Shown one piece after another: positions 9,661-18,098 of a stretch of 44,104 nt of DNA. The stretch's first letter is position 1; each line of letters starts with the position of its first letter. The notes beneath the pieces are model-generated. The model had not been told where the DNA came from, searched no databases, and was given only the letters and a program-made list of their open reading frames with translations. A program made the translations under genes and the position numbers. This DNA comes from Moraxella sp. (GTDB lineage Bacteria; Pseudomonadota; Gammaproteobacteria; Pseudomonadales; Moraxellaceae): positions 1 through 44,104 of the forward strand of contig JAUNEE010000007.1 of the NCBI GenBank assembly GCA_030525705.1. The letters are read 5' to 3'.

Positions 9661-9990
9661 TTATTCGTTCGTCGCTGTTTCACTAGTGACGTCTTCACCA
9701 GCACCGATTTGTACGTCTGCACCTGCTTTTAGGGTGACATACGCTTTTTTGAAGTCAGAACGCTTACCAACCACACGTCCGAAACGCTTGGTTTTGCCTT
9801 TTACATTCAAGGTGTTTACTTTCACAACTTCTACGCCATCAAACATCAATTCAACAGCTTTTTTGATTTCTTTTTTGGTGGCATTGGTATCCACTTTGAA
9901 AACCTGCACACCAAGTGAATCACCCAGTCTTTGAGATTTTTCTGAAAAAACAGGTGATTTTAGAACCTGATATAATCTTGCGTTGCTCAT
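9661..9990 (-). CDS. rplW: 50S ribosomal protein L23 (uL23), with acidic C-terminal tail
   Basis: 109 residues. [23 protein letters not shown] and [35 protein letters not shown] are the L23 core; the family usually ends soon after the YVTLKAG strand, but here a further roughly 16-residue acidic stretch follows ([16 protein letters not shown]), making it about ten residues longer than E. coli L23. The protein sits at the tunnel exit and docks trigger factor, so an acidic extension there is of interest. Overlaps rplD by four bases. Confidence 0.97.
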   Translation of the reverse strand: MSNARLYQVLKSPVFSEKSQRLGDSLGVQVFKVDTNATKKEIKKAVELMFDGVEVVKVNTLNVKGKTKRFGRVVGKRSDFKKAYVTLKAGADVQIGAGEDVTSETATNE

Positions 9991-10589
9991 GCAAGCGTCT
10001 CCTCAAATTGTTTGGCAGCTTCAACTGTCATAATGACTTTATCAAAAGATACCAAGCTTACTGGGTCAACTTCACGAGTACCCAATACGTTGACGTATGG
10101 GATATTGCGTGCAGCCAAGTACAAGTTTTCATCAACTTCATGGCTAACAATCAATGCACGAGGCGCATTCAATTCAGCCAATTTAGCGATAAGTTCTTTA
10201 GTTTTTGGTGCAGAAACAGTGATGTCATCAACCAAAACCAAACGCTCTTGACGTACCAATTCTGCTAGAATGCATTGCATTGCACCACGGTACATTTTGC
10301 GGTTTACTTTTTGCGACCAATCTTGTGGCTTAGCCGCAAATGCACGACCACCGCCAACCCAGATAGGACCACGAGTAGAGCCAGCACGGGCACGACCAGT
10401 ACCCTTTTGACGCCACGGCTTTTTGCCACCGCCAGAGACTTCACCACGAGTTTTTTGTGCACGAGTACCTTGGCGAGCACCTGCCAAATAAGCAGTTACT
10501 ACTTGGTGTACCAAAGCTTCGTTGAATTCACGACCAAAGGTAGTCTCTGACAATTCAACCGCTGCACCTGTAACAGTTTTTAAATTCAC
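9987..10589 (-). CDS. rplD: 50S ribosomal protein L4 (uL4)
   Basis: 200 residues. The extended internal loop that reaches the exit tunnel is clear ([34 protein letters not shown], about 40-75). In E. coli L4 also represses its own S10 operon by binding the leader and causing NusA-dependent termination; the leader here (11603-11860) is long and structured enough for control, but L4 binding is not shown. 15 bases after rplC. Confidence 0.98.
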   Translation of the reverse strand: MNLKTVTGAAVELSETTFGREFNEALVHQVVTAYLAGARQGTRAQKTRGEVSGGGKKPWRQKGTGRARAGSTRGPIWVGGGRAFAAKPQDWSQKVNRKMYRGAMQCILAELVRQERLVLVDDITVSAPKTKELIAKLAELNAPRALIVSHEVDENLYLAARNIPYVNVLGTREVDPVSLVSFDKVIMTVEAAKQFEETLA

Positions 10590-10604
10590 GTTAATCCCCT
10601 TGAA

Positions 10605-11243
10605 TTAGGCTTTGACTGATGGACGTACGATAACATCGCCACCGTTAGCACCTGGAATAGCACCTTTGATGACCAATACGCCTTTTGCTGCATCCACAGA
10701 CACAACTTCCAAGCCTTGTACAGTAACACGTTTGTTACCCATTTGACCTGGCATTTTTTTGCCTTTGAAGACTTTACCAGGGGTTTGGTTTTGACCTGTA
10801 GAGCCCAAAACACGATGAGAAACAGAGTTACCATGCGTAGCATCTTGAGTGCGGAAGTTATGACGCTTCACACCACCCTGAAAGCCTTTACCTTTTGATT
10901 GACCTGTTACGTCAACCAACTGACCTGCTTCGAACAAATCAGCCAAAATTTCGCCACCAAGCTCACGACCTTCAAGCTCGCCCTCAGTTACACGAAATTC
11001 CCAAGTACCACGACCAGCAGCAACGCCAGCTTTGGCAAAATGCCCTTTTTGGGCAGCGGTCACACGTGAGTCACGGCGAGTGCCTGTGGTCACTTGAATG
11101 GCTGTATAGCCATCTGTGTCTACCGTTTTGATTTGCGAGATGCGGTTTGCGTCCACTTCTACCACAGTCACAGGAATCGAAACACCTGCTTCAGTGAAGA
11201 CTCGGGTCATGCCGCATTTTTTTCCGACTAAACCAATCGCCAT
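10605..11243 (-). CDS. rplC: 50S ribosomal protein L3 (uL3)
   Basis: 212 residues beginning [20 protein letters not shown]. The loop reaching the peptidyl transferase centre contains [23 protein letters not shown]; the glutamine in GQNQTPG is the residue methylated by PrmB in E. coli. L3 is the second assembly-initiator protein of the 50S. Follows rpsJ after 47 bases that contain two GTTTAAA-type inverted pieces. Confidence 0.98.
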   Translation of the reverse strand: MAIGLVGKKCGMTRVFTEAGVSIPVTVVEVDANRISQIKTVDTDGYTAIQVTTGTRRDSRVTAAQKGHFAKAGVAAGRGTWEFRVTEGELEGRELGGEILADLFEAGQLVDVTGQSKGKGFQGGVKRHNFRTQDATHGNSVSHRVLGSTGQNQTPGKVFKGKKMPGQMGNKRVTVQGLEVVSVDAAKGVLVIKGAIPGANGGDVIVRPSVKA

Positions 11244-11290
11244 TTTAAACCTCGATATTCTTTAATATAGTTTAAACCAGACTTGTTCAA

Positions 11291-11602
11291 TTAGCCCAAG
11301 GCGATTTGAACGTCAACGCCCGCTGCCAAATCCAGCTTCATCAATGCATCTACTGTCTTGTCAGTAGGCTGCACGATGTCAATCATGCGTTTGTGGGTAC
11401 GAATTTCGTATTGGTCACGAGCGTCTTTATTAACGTGTGGTGAAGTCAATACGTTGAAACGTTCGATACGAGTAGGTAGCGGAACAGGGCCACATACTTG
11501 GGCGCCAGTACGCTTTGCGGTATCGACAATCTCTTGTGCCGACTGGTCAATCAGACGATGGTCAAATGACTTTAGTCGGATACGGATTCTCTGGTTAGCC
11601 AT
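11291..11602 (-). CDS. rpsJ: 30S ribosomal protein S10 / NusE (uS10)
   Basis: 103 residues: [72 protein letters not shown]. Besides its ribosomal role it is NusE, pairing with NusB in antitermination and bridging NusG to the ribosome. It is the first gene of the S10 operon, preceded by a leader of about 258 bases and a promoter at 11867-11894. Confidence 0.98.
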   Translation of the reverse strand: MANQRIRIRLKSFDHRLIDQSAQEIVDTAKRTGAQVCGPVPLPTRIERFNVLTSPHVNKDARDQYEIRTHKRMIDIVQPTDKTVDALMKLDLAAGVDVQIALG

Positions 11603-11860
11603 GCCAACAAGCTCCTAAATTAAGCGTTTAACCCTAAGAAGGGTTGCTATGGATAAGGTTTCTTCTGTCTTAAAAACTCTAAACAAAATAATACTTTCCC
11701 TACCAGTACCCAAAAAGCATGGCAGAGAAACTGTTATTTTTAGTGCCAAAAACGATGCTTTGGCTGTGGTGCTCAGGACATAACTTAAATAATCTACTTA
11801 GGTCAGTCGTTTAGCAAACACCCAAAATCGGGCAGCTAAGCACAAAAACAGAATTAAGTG
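11603..11860 (-). promoter_or_regulatory. Long S10-operon leader
   Basis: No gene fits in this stretch. On the transcribed (minus) strand it can fold a stem from AAAGCAT/ATGCTTT (11714-11720 with 11755-11761) and several shorter ones. At about 258 bases it is longer than the roughly 170-base E. coli S10 leader that L4 controls. Regulation by L4 is inferred from position only. Confidence 0.4.
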
Positions 11861-11866
11861 GCGACT

Positions 11867-11894
11867 ATTATACAGATTTTTCCCAAAATTGCAA
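11867..11894 (-). promoter_or_regulatory. S10-operon promoter
   Basis: Minus-strand TTGCAA (11894-11889), 16-base spacer, TATAAT (11872-11867). The same TTGCAA -35 hexamer is used at the spc promoter (6570-6575). Predicted start near 11860. Confidence 0.65.
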
Positions 11895-11955
11895 GGGTGA
11901 ATCACCTATTTTTCGGGCTTTTACTGGCTTTTTTTAGGTGACTTTTCTTGGTTAC

Positions 11956-12003
11956 TTGACAATGATGTCAAAACTTGACAAACACTCCAAGACCAACAAT
12001 AAT
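11956..12003 (+). promoter_or_regulatory. pyrC promoter and upstream palindrome
   Basis: TTGACA at 11975-11980 and AATAAT at 11998-12003 with exactly 17 bases between, giving a start near 12010 and a leader of about 30 bases to the ATG at 12040. Just upstream is a palindrome, TTGACA-ATGA-TGTCAA (11956-11971), which may bind a regulator or be an alternative -35. Confidence 0.55.
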
Positions 12004-12039
12004 GACACAATTTTATCCAAAAAATCAAGCGAGCCTGTA

Positions 12040-13104
12040 ATGACCGCCCAGACCTTAACGTTGACTTTTCCTGATGATTGGCATATTCATCTACGAGATA
12101 ATGACGCCCTAAAAACCACTGTGGCTCATGCCGCTCAAAGCTTTAATCGGGTGATTTGTATGCCCAATCTGGTACCGCCCATTAAAACCGCCAAGGATGC
12201 CCTACTGTACCGAGAACGTATTTTAAACGCCTTACAAGACACCCCCATTAAAGAAGACAGAAAAACCGCCTTCGACCCACGCATGGTCTTATATCTGACA
12301 GATCTTACCACGCCTGCAGACATCAAAGACACCGCCGAAACAGGGGTCATCAACGCAGTAAAATTATACCCCTCAGGTGCAACTACCAATTCACACGATG
12401 GCGTCACCGACATCATGGGCAGATTTTCTGTCTTTGAGGCAATGCAAAAGCACGGCATTCCACTTTTAGTGCATGGCGAGGTCACACATCACGATGTGGA
12501 CATTTTCGACCGTGAAAAACGCTTTTTAGATGAGATTTTAAGCAAAATCACCGCCGCCTTTCCTGCTCTAAAAGTCGTTGCCGAGCACATCACCACCCGT
12601 GACGCAGCGGACTTCGTTTGGGAAAGTCATGATAATGTCGCCGCCACCATCACCCCACAGCATTTGTTATTTAACCGCAATCACTTGCTTGTCGGAGGCG
12701 TTAAACCACATTTTTACTGCCTGCCCATCTTAAAACGCCAAAGTCACCAAGCACGACTGTTAGAAGTCGCTACCAGTGGCAACCCGAAGTATTTTTTAGG
12801 CACAGATTCCGCACCGCACGCCACGCACACCAAAGAAGCAGCGTGTGGCTGTGCTGGCTGCTATTCTGCACCGCACGCCCTGCCTTTGTACGCCACCGCC
12901 TTTGAAAGCATGAATGCTTTGGACAAATTAGAAAACTTCGCCAGCGTTTTTGGTGCGAAATTCTACGGCTTATCCGTCAATTCCGAAACAATCACACTCA
13001 TCAAAGACGAGCAAATCATTCCCACCCATTACCCCTATCTAGACAACAAAACCCTTACCCCACTTTTAGCGGGTGAAAGCTTAGCATGGCGGATTTATGA
13101 CTGA
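12040..13104 (+). CDS. pyrC: Dihydroorotase, class II (PyrC)
   Basis: 354 residues from the ATG at 12040. Converts N-carbamoyl-aspartate to dihydroorotate in pyrimidine synthesis. Zinc ligands are in place: DDWHIHLRD (two His), the carboxylated lysine of NAVKLYPSG, His in LLVHGEV, His in AEHITTRD, and catalytic Asp in LGTDSAPH. The start was chosen because [20 protein letters not shown] matches the family N-terminus and because a promoter (TTGACA-17-AATAAT) lies between 11975 and 12003; the frame is open back to 11938 but that start would precede the promoter. The end overlaps rnt by eight bases. Confidence 0.96.
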   Translation: MTAQTLTLTFPDDWHIHLRDNDALKTTVAHAAQSFNRVICMPNLVPPIKTAKDALLYRERILNALQDTPIKEDRKTAFDPRMVLYLTDLTTPADIKDTAETGVINAVKLYPSGATTNSHDGVTDIMGRFSVFEAMQKHGIPLLVHGEVTHHDVDIFDREKRFLDEILSKITAAFPALKVVAEHITTRDAADFVWESHDNVAATITPQHLLFNRNHLLVGGVKPHFYCLPILKRQSHQARLLEVATSGNPKYFLGTDSAPHATHTKEAACGCAGCYSAPHALPLYATAFESMNALDKLENFASVFGAKFYGLSVNSETITLIKDEQIIPTHYPYLDNKTLTPLLAGESLAWRIYD

Positions 13105-13774
13105 CGCACAAACCCAAAAAACCCCTCTTGCCGCCCGTTTTCGTGGCTTTTTACCCGTGGTGGTCGATGTAGAGACTGCAGGATTTAATGCACAAACGGA
13201 CGCCCTGCTTGAAATTGCCTGCGTGCCAATTCTCATGAATGATGAGGGAAAATTGGTCGCAGGTGAGTCTTTAAATGCTCATATTCAGCCTTTTGTCGGA
13301 GCAAATCTCGAACCCTCCGCCCTGCAATTCACTGGCATTAACCCTGATAGCCCCATGCGTCGTGCCATTGCCGAAGATGAAAAAGTCGCTCTAAGACGCA
13401 TTTTTAAGACCTTAAAAGAAGTGAAAAAAGCCCACGGTTGCCGTCAATGCGTTCTTGTGGGGCATAATGCACATTTTGACTTGGGGTTTTTAAACGCTGC
13501 CATCGCCCGTACCAACAGCAAAAACCACTCACCCTTTCATGCCTTTAGCGTCTTTGATACCGCTACCTTATCTGCGTTGGCATTTGGGCAAACAGTACTG
13601 GCACGCAGCTGCAAGATGGCGGGCATTGACTTCGACAACAGCGAGGCTCACAGCGCCCTATACGACACCCAAAAAACCGCTGAGCTGTTCTGCCACATCA
13701 TCAATAACAGCCCCATGTTACCAAATCTAGAAGGCGTATCGACTGATGAAAATGACACCAACACGCAAATTTGA
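13097..13774 (+). CDS. rnt: Ribonuclease T
   Basis: 225 residues of the DEDDh exonuclease family. Exo [10 protein letters not shown] (about 20-28) supplies D and E, Exo [12 protein letters not shown] gives the third acidic residue, Exo [17 protein letters not shown] gives the His and the last Asp. RNase T trims 3' ends of tRNA and other stable RNAs and turns over the CCA end. GRR residues used by RNase T to dimerise and bind RNA were not checked one by one. Overlaps pyrC by eight bases, so the two form a coupled pair; pyrC-rnt adjacency is also seen in Acinetobacter-type genomes as I recall. A tRNA gene follows. Confidence 0.93.
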   Translation: MTDAQTQKTPLAARFRGFLPVVVDVETAGFNAQTDALLEIACVPILMNDEGKLVAGESLNAHIQPFVGANLEPSALQFTGINPDSPMRRAIAEDEKVALRRIFKTLKEVKKAHGCRQCVLVGHNAHFDLGFLNAAIARTNSKNHSPFHAFSVFDTATLSALAFGQTVLARSCKMAGIDFDNSEAHSALYDTQKTAELFCHIINNSPMLPNLEGVSTDENDTNTQI

Positions 13775-13813
13775 GCAAACTTTCTAAAAATTTTCATTTT
13801 TTTAAAAAAATGC

Positions 13814-13841
13814 TTGACACTTGGATTTTTTTTGCTAAAAT
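13814..13841 (+). promoter_or_regulatory. tRNA-Glu promoter
   Basis: TTGACA (13814-13819), 16-base spacer, TAAAAT (13836-13841). The block TGCTTGACAyTkG...TTTTGCTAAAATAGC recurs before the initiator tRNA (21440-21468), so it looks like a stable-RNA promoter type in this genome. Predicted start near 13848, leaving about 90 bases of 5' extension to be processed. Confidence 0.7.
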
Positions 13842-13937
13842 AGCTCTCACTTTGGTAAGCCAAAGCAACGCAAGCACCTAGGCAGTCTTTTTGACATCTT
13901 GCGTTGTAAATCGCAATCATCATGATTTGCACATTGT

Positions 13938-14013
13938 GCTCCATTCGTCTAGAGGCCTAGGACACCGCCCTTTCACGGCGGTAACAGGGGTTCGAATCCC
14001 CTATGGAGTGCCA
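13938..14013 (+). tRNA. tRNA-Glu (anticodon UUC)
   Basis: 76 bases with encoded CCA. Acceptor GCTCCAT pairs with ATGGAGT (one G-U at the end), anticodon stem CCGCC/GGCGG with loop CTTTCAC gives UUC at 13972-13974, T arm AGGGG-TTCGAAT-CCCCT. All arms close well. Confidence 0.97.
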
Positions 14014-14020
14014 ATATTCT

Positions 14021-14057
14021 AAAAACCCCGAGGCAGATTGCTTTGGGGTTTTTATTT
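14021..14057 (+). terminator. Rho-independent terminator after tRNA-Glu
   Basis: AAAAACCCC (14021-14029) pairs with GGGGTTTTT (14045-14053), followed by further T residues. Begins eight bases after the tRNA CCA. Confidence 0.8.
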
Positions 14058-14361
14058 TTATCCATGATGCAACTTTATTTGCGTTTAAGTCCAAAAAATA
14101 CGAAAGCACACCAATGCACCCACTCCCACCCTCATTACATACACCCACCTAGACAGCAAAAGCCCGCCATAACAGCCAGTTTGCCGCTTCCCCCAACATC
14201 ATCAAACAAATACCCTAAAAGTCCAAGGCGACATCGCCCTGCCCCAACCAACAGCAAAAAACATACAATTTAACCCAAAATCTATGCTGAAAATTTGTTA
14301 TAATACAATCCATTCATCTTGACTTTTTCATCAGAAAAAGCACCCATCAAAAAGAACAGCA
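14058..14361 (+). other. C-rich gene-free spacer with a promoter
   Basis: No convincing gene. The plus strand is very rich in C and poor in G (runs of CCCACCC, CCCCAACC). TATAAT at 14299-14304 in the context TTTGTTATAATAC is a good -10 for the gene starting at 14362; no clear -35. Confidence 0.5.
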
Positions 14362-14982
14362 ATGCCCAAAGACCACCTCAAAGCATGGCTACCCAAGCCC
14401 GAAGAGCTTAGAAAAAATAAAGTCATCGCCCTGTTTGCTCCTTTTTTGGCAGATCCACGGCTATGGCATATGAACCGTGCGTCCTTGGTGCGGGCAATTT
14501 ACGTGGGTGTCATGTGTGCATTTTTTCCCTTGCCCGGGCAAATGCCCTTGGCGTTGATTGGGGCAGTATTGTTTCGTGCTAATATCCCCATGTCTATCGC
14601 CTTAACATGGCTAACCAACCCTGTTACCGCACTGCCTGTCTACTGGGCAGCGTATTGGGTTGGGTCGGTACTGCTTGATGAACCCGCTATCGGTCTTCGT
14701 ACGGTGGGCATTGTACTCACTGACGCAACCTTATGGCTCTTGCATGATGGCGTCAATCCCTTTAGTATCCATCAAGTATTTTCTTTAAAGGTATTCGCTT
14801 TAGGGCTTTTGGTGACAGGGGCAGTGACAAGCCTAGTACTAGGTCTGATATTTAGTCTCTTTTGGCGGCACCGCATTACAAAAGACTGGAAAAACCGACG
14901 TGGCTACCAACCTCACGCACCGAAATTTCGCCAACAAAAAAGCAAAAAACCCCTTGTTAAAAAAACACACCCCAAAGGTTAA
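14362..14982 (+). CDS. DUF2062 inner-membrane protein
   Basis: 206 residues. The conserved DUF2062 region is NRASLVRAIYVGVMCAFFPLPGQMPLALIGAVLFRANIPMSIALTWLTNPVTALPVYWAAYWVG (about 35-95): an amphipathic N-terminus, then two or three membrane segments with the typical P-GQ and TNP motifs, another membrane span near 150-170, and a basic cytosolic tail (FRQQKSKKPLVKKTHPKG). Function is unknown; the family is broadly found in proteobacteria as a membrane protein. It is followed after two bases by yaaA, likely co-transcribed. Confidence 0.85.
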   Translation: MPKDHLKAWLPKPEELRKNKVIALFAPFLADPRLWHMNRASLVRAIYVGVMCAFFPLPGQMPLALIGAVLFRANIPMSIALTWLTNPVTALPVYWAAYWVGSVLLDEPAIGLRTVGIVLTDATLWLLHDGVNPFSIHQVFSLKVFALGLLVTGAVTSLVLGLIFSLFWRHRITKDWKNRRGYQPHAPKFRQQKSKKPLVKKTHPKG

Positions 14983-14984
14983 TT

Positions 14985-15758
14985 ATGTATTTATTACTCT
15001 CACCTGCCAAAAATCTTAACGAAAAAGACACCGCCCCAAAACCCGCCACAGGCAAGCCTGTACTACTAGAGCAATCTGCCACCATCGCCCATGCTCTAAA
15101 AAAACTGGACGCCATCGATATCCAAGAACTAATGAGCGTGTCGGCGAAAATCGCAGAAACCAATGTCCTACGCAACCAAGCTTGGCAAGTGAACTTCGAT
15201 GACAGTGCCAAACCTGCCGTTTATTTGTTCGATGGCGACGCCTATAAGGGCTTGGACGCTTATGCCCTGCCGGATACCGCCATTAACTATCTACAAAGCC
15301 ACCTTGGTATGCTCTCAGGGCTGTATGGTCTAGTGAAACCTTTGGACGCCATCATGCCGTACCGCCTTGAAATGGGGACGAAGCTTGCCGTAGGCGATAA
15401 AAAAGACCTGTATGATTTTTGGGGCGACGCCATTGCAAATACCATTAACGAAAACATGGCAAATGCGGACAGCAAAGTGCTAGTAAATCTCGCCTCCAAT
15501 GAATACTTTAAAGCCGTCAATACCAAAAAAATCCCCCACCCCATCATCACACCGAAGTTTCTTGACCAAAAAAATGGCGATTACAAAATGATTAGCTTTT
15601 TTGCTAAGCGCGCCAGAGGACTCATGGTACGTTTTGCCGCCATGAACACCCTAGCAGACGCCAATGACCTAAAAGCTTTTAATCTTGAGGGCTATTATTT
15701 CGATGAAAAACGCAGTAGCGATAAAGAATGGGTTTTTTTAAGAGACGAAGCTCAATAA
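14985..15758 (+). CDS. yaaA: Peroxide stress protein YaaA (UPF0246/DUF328)
   Basis: 257 residues, the usual length. MYLLLSPAKNLNE at the N-terminus, YKGLDAYALP near 88, YRLEMGTKLAV near 125, LVNLASNEYFKAVN near 167 and FFAKRARGLMVRF near 203 are the conserved blocks. In E. coli YaaA limits intracellular iron-driven DNA damage under hydrogen peroxide and binds DNA; the biochemical activity is uncertain. SD AAAGG sits before the ATG. Ends at a strong terminator shared with the convergent pilD. Confidence 0.93.
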   Translation: MYLLLSPAKNLNEKDTAPKPATGKPVLLEQSATIAHALKKLDAIDIQELMSVSAKIAETNVLRNQAWQVNFDDSAKPAVYLFDGDAYKGLDAYALPDTAINYLQSHLGMLSGLYGLVKPLDAIMPYRLEMGTKLAVGDKKDLYDFWGDAIANTINENMANADSKVLVNLASNEYFKAVNTKKIPHPIITPKFLDQKNGDYKMISFFAKRARGLMVRFAAMNTLADANDLKAFNLEGYYFDEKRSSDKEWVFLRDEAQ

Positions 15759-15766
15759 AACCTCAT

Positions 15767-15803
15767 AAAAAAACGCACCCAAGCTTTTTGGGTGCGTTTT
15801 TTT
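15767..15803. terminator. Bidirectional terminator between yaaA and pilD
   Basis: ACGCACCCAA (15773-15782) pairs with TTGGGTGCGT (15788-15797); A-run on the left and T-run on the right make it work on both strands for the convergent yaaA and pilD. Confidence 0.9.
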
Positions 15804-15825
15804 AATCAAGCTTTTTATGGAAATA

Positions 15826-16734
15826 TTAAGGTTTGGCAGGGAATTGCCCCAAGTACCACACCATAATATCTTGCCCGAATAATAATGCTACCATACCGGC
15901 GATGGCGATATAAGGACCAAAAGCAAAGGGTCGACTACCGCCCTGCAGACGCATTAACACCATGCCGACAATCGCCCCAATCAAGGACGACAAAAGAATA
16001 ATCAAAGGCAATACACCCGCCCCAAGCCACGCCCCGAGTGCCGCCAATAGCTTAAAATCCCCATGACCCATACCTTGTTTTTTAGTGATCAGTGCATACA
16101 ATGCCGCTACCGACCACAAGGACAAAAACCCCAATAACGCCCCCCAAATGGCAGCCACAGGCGATACGAAGACGCCTTGGGTATTGGCAAACAATCCAAT
16201 CATACCCAAGGGATATACCAAACGGTCTGGCAAAAGCTGTGTATCAAAGTCAATGCCTGCCAAGGCAACCAAAAACCAAGTTAAAAGTAGTCCAAACAAA
16301 CCTTGTGCGGTTACTCCCAGCATCAAAATCACCAAAACCGACAACAGTCCTGTAACCAGCTCCACCAACGGATAACGTGCACTAATTGGCGTGTGGCAGC
16401 CACTGCATTTACCCTTTAAAAACAGCCAGCTAACAATAGGAATGTTCTCAAACCAGCGGATTTGATGATTGCACTTCGGGCAACGAGACGGCGGGAAAGA
16501 CAAACTCATTGGCGCGTCTGACTTGACAGCTTCTGCCAAGGCGGTCTTGTGCACACTTGCCAAATCGGGTTCATTTTGCCAAAATTCTACCGATTCAGAA
16601 CGCCATTCACGGTGCATAATGGCAGGAGTGCGATAAATCACCACGTTTAAAAACGAGCCAACACAAAGCCCCAATAGTCCTGCGACCATTAGGGCAAAGA
16701 AAAAGTTTTCTTGCAAAATGAGCAATAATGACAT
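15826..16734 (-). CDS. pilD: Type IV prepilin leader peptidase / N-methyltransferase PilD
   Basis: 302 residues, A24 aspartic protease family. N-terminal domain has the paired cysteines CPKCNHQIRWFE...GKCSGCHTPISARYP (about 97-133) of the methyltransferase/zinc region; membrane segments follow. The two catalytic aspartates lie in FDTQLLPDRLVYPLG and in the GxGD motif GMGHGDFK. PilD cleaves and N-methylates type IV pilins and pseudopilins at the inner membrane. Start ATG overlaps the pilC stop, so pilC and pilD are coupled, as in other pilBCD clusters. Confidence 0.96.
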   Translation of the reverse strand: MSLLLILQENFFFALMVAGLLGLCVGSFLNVVIYRTPAIMHREWRSESVEFWQNEPDLASVHKTALAEAVKSDAPMSLSFPPSRCPKCNHQIRWFENIPIVSWLFLKGKCSGCHTPISARYPLVELVTGLLSVLVILMLGVTAQGLFGLLLTWFLVALAGIDFDTQLLPDRLVYPLGMIGLFANTQGVFVSPVAAIWGALLGFLSLWSVAALYALITKKQGMGHGDFKLLAALGAWLGAGVLPLIILLSSLIGAIVGMVLMRLQGGSRPFAFGPYIAIAGMVALLFGQDIMVWYLGQFPAKP

Positions 16735-17954
16735 TAAATAACCGAACCCATCATGAAGATTGGTAGATACATAGCAATAACCAAACCACCAATCACAACA
16801 CCCAAGAACGCCATGATTAAAGGCTCCATTAAGCTTGTTAAGCCATCAACTGCGTTATCTACCTCATTTTCATAGAAGGTCGCCACCTTATCTAGCATTT
16901 CCTCTAGACTACCTGCCTCTTCACCAATGCCCACCATCTGAATAACCATACTTGGAAATAGGTTGGTCGTACGCAACGCAAACTGGAGCTGTTGACCTGT
17001 CGACACATCTTCCTTAACCCGCTGTACCGCATCATAAAATACGATGTTGTTAGTTGCGCCTGCTGTTGAATCAAGTGCATCAATCAATGGCACACCTGCT
17101 GCAAAGGTAGTAGACAGCGTACGTGAAAAACGGGCAATAATTGACTTATAAACAATATCCCCAAAAATGGGTAATTTTAATGCCACCCTGTCCAAGAAGT
17201 TTTGGAACTTTTTACTGCGTTTTTTGGTTTCAACAAAACCAATAATTAAAATACCGAGCACTAAGAACATTGGGATATAATATGCCACCATCCAGTTGGA
17301 CATATTTACAACCAACTGGGTAAAGGCAGGTAATTCTGCACCAAACGACTGGAACATATCGGCAAATACAGGTACAACCTTAATCAAAAGAATAGCGGTT
17401 ACGATAATCGCCACGCAAACAACCGCGATCGGATATTTCATCGCTTTTTTGATTTTTGCTTTTAGCATCTCACTTTTTTCTTTATAAGTCGCCACACGTT
17501 CAAGCATGGTCTCAAGCGCACCTGACTGCTCACCAGATTCCACCAAAGAACAGAACAAGTTATCAAAATAACGTGGGTGCTTACGCAAAGCCGTCGCAAA
17601 GTTACTACCTGCTTCAATATCCGCTTTAAGCTTTAATACCAACTCTTTCATACTTGGATTATCTAAAGAGTCAGCAACAATCTCAAAAGACTGCGTCAAA
17701 GGCACACCCGCCTTCATCATGGTGGCAAGCTGACGCACGAAAATAGCAATATCAATCGCTTTAATCGCCTTTTTACGCTGAAATAAAGGCTTGCCTTTTG
17801 GGCGAATACTCTCAATGACAATGCCCTGCTTACGAAGCTGCGCCTTAGCAAGCTCCATGCTTTTGCTTGTGGTTTCGCCAGAGACTTTTTGTCCACGGCG
17901 GTTAGTACCCGTGTATTTAAAGTCTAAGAGTTGCTCGGTGGCTACTTTTGCCAT
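16734..17954 (-). CDS. pilC: Type IV pilus inner-membrane platform protein PilC
   Basis: 406 residues with two repeated T2SSF domains (about 70-193 and 275-398). Diagnostic pieces: IFVRQLATMMKAGVPLTQSFEIVADS, the second-domain counterpart RFSRTLSTTFAAGVPLIDALD, and MVIQMVGIGEEAGSLEEMLDKVA. Three membrane segments around 171-193, 220-240 and 375-400. It is the platform on which the PilB ATPase acts during pilus extension. A hairpin (17973-17997) lies just upstream of its SD. Confidence 0.96.
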   Translation of the reverse strand: MAKVATEQLLDFKYTGTNRRGQKVSGETTSKSMELAKAQLRKQGIVIESIRPKGKPLFQRKKAIKAIDIAIFVRQLATMMKAGVPLTQSFEIVADSLDNPSMKELVLKLKADIEAGSNFATALRKHPRYFDNLFCSLVESGEQSGALETMLERVATYKEKSEMLKAKIKKAMKYPIAVVCVAIIVTAILLIKVVPVFADMFQSFGAELPAFTQLVVNMSNWMVAYYIPMFLVLGILIIGFVETKKRSKKFQNFLDRVALKLPIFGDIVYKSIIARFSRTLSTTFAAGVPLIDALDSTAGATNNIVFYDAVQRVKEDVSTGQQLQFALRTTNLFPSMVIQMVGIGEEAGSLEEMLDKVATFYENEVDNAVDGLTSLMEPLIMAFLGVVIGGLVIAMYLPIFMMGSVI

Positions 17955-17972
17955 GCTAATTTCCTGTACTTG

Positions 17973-17997
17973 AAATGCCTCCTGATGGCAGGCATTT
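17973..17997. other. Hairpin between pilB and pilC
   Basis: AAATGCCT (17973-17980) / AGGCATTT (17990-17997), 9-base loop. On the pilBC mRNA it stands just upstream of the pilC SD (AGGAAA) and includes an AGGAGG in its loop/arm; on the plus strand it is followed by a T-run. It could stabilise or tune pilC mRNA, or stop antisense RNA. Confidence 0.45.
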
Positions 17998-18098
17998 TTT
18001 ATAATGTGTTTTATTGTTGCAATTTTACGCTAAGTTATCAATTCTGCCAAGCAAAGGCAAGCAAAAAGTGACTAAATAGCAAAACGACAGATAACTGG

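Noticed and set aside
11938-12039. Upstream extension of pyrC to an ATG at 11938
   Set aside because: It would add 34 unrelated residues before the conserved N-terminus and lies upstream of the TTGACA-17-AATAAT promoter.
14043-14273. 76-codon plus-strand frame after tRNA-Glu
   Set aside because: Starts inside the terminator, low-complexity His/Pro/Lys composition from C-rich DNA, no SD.
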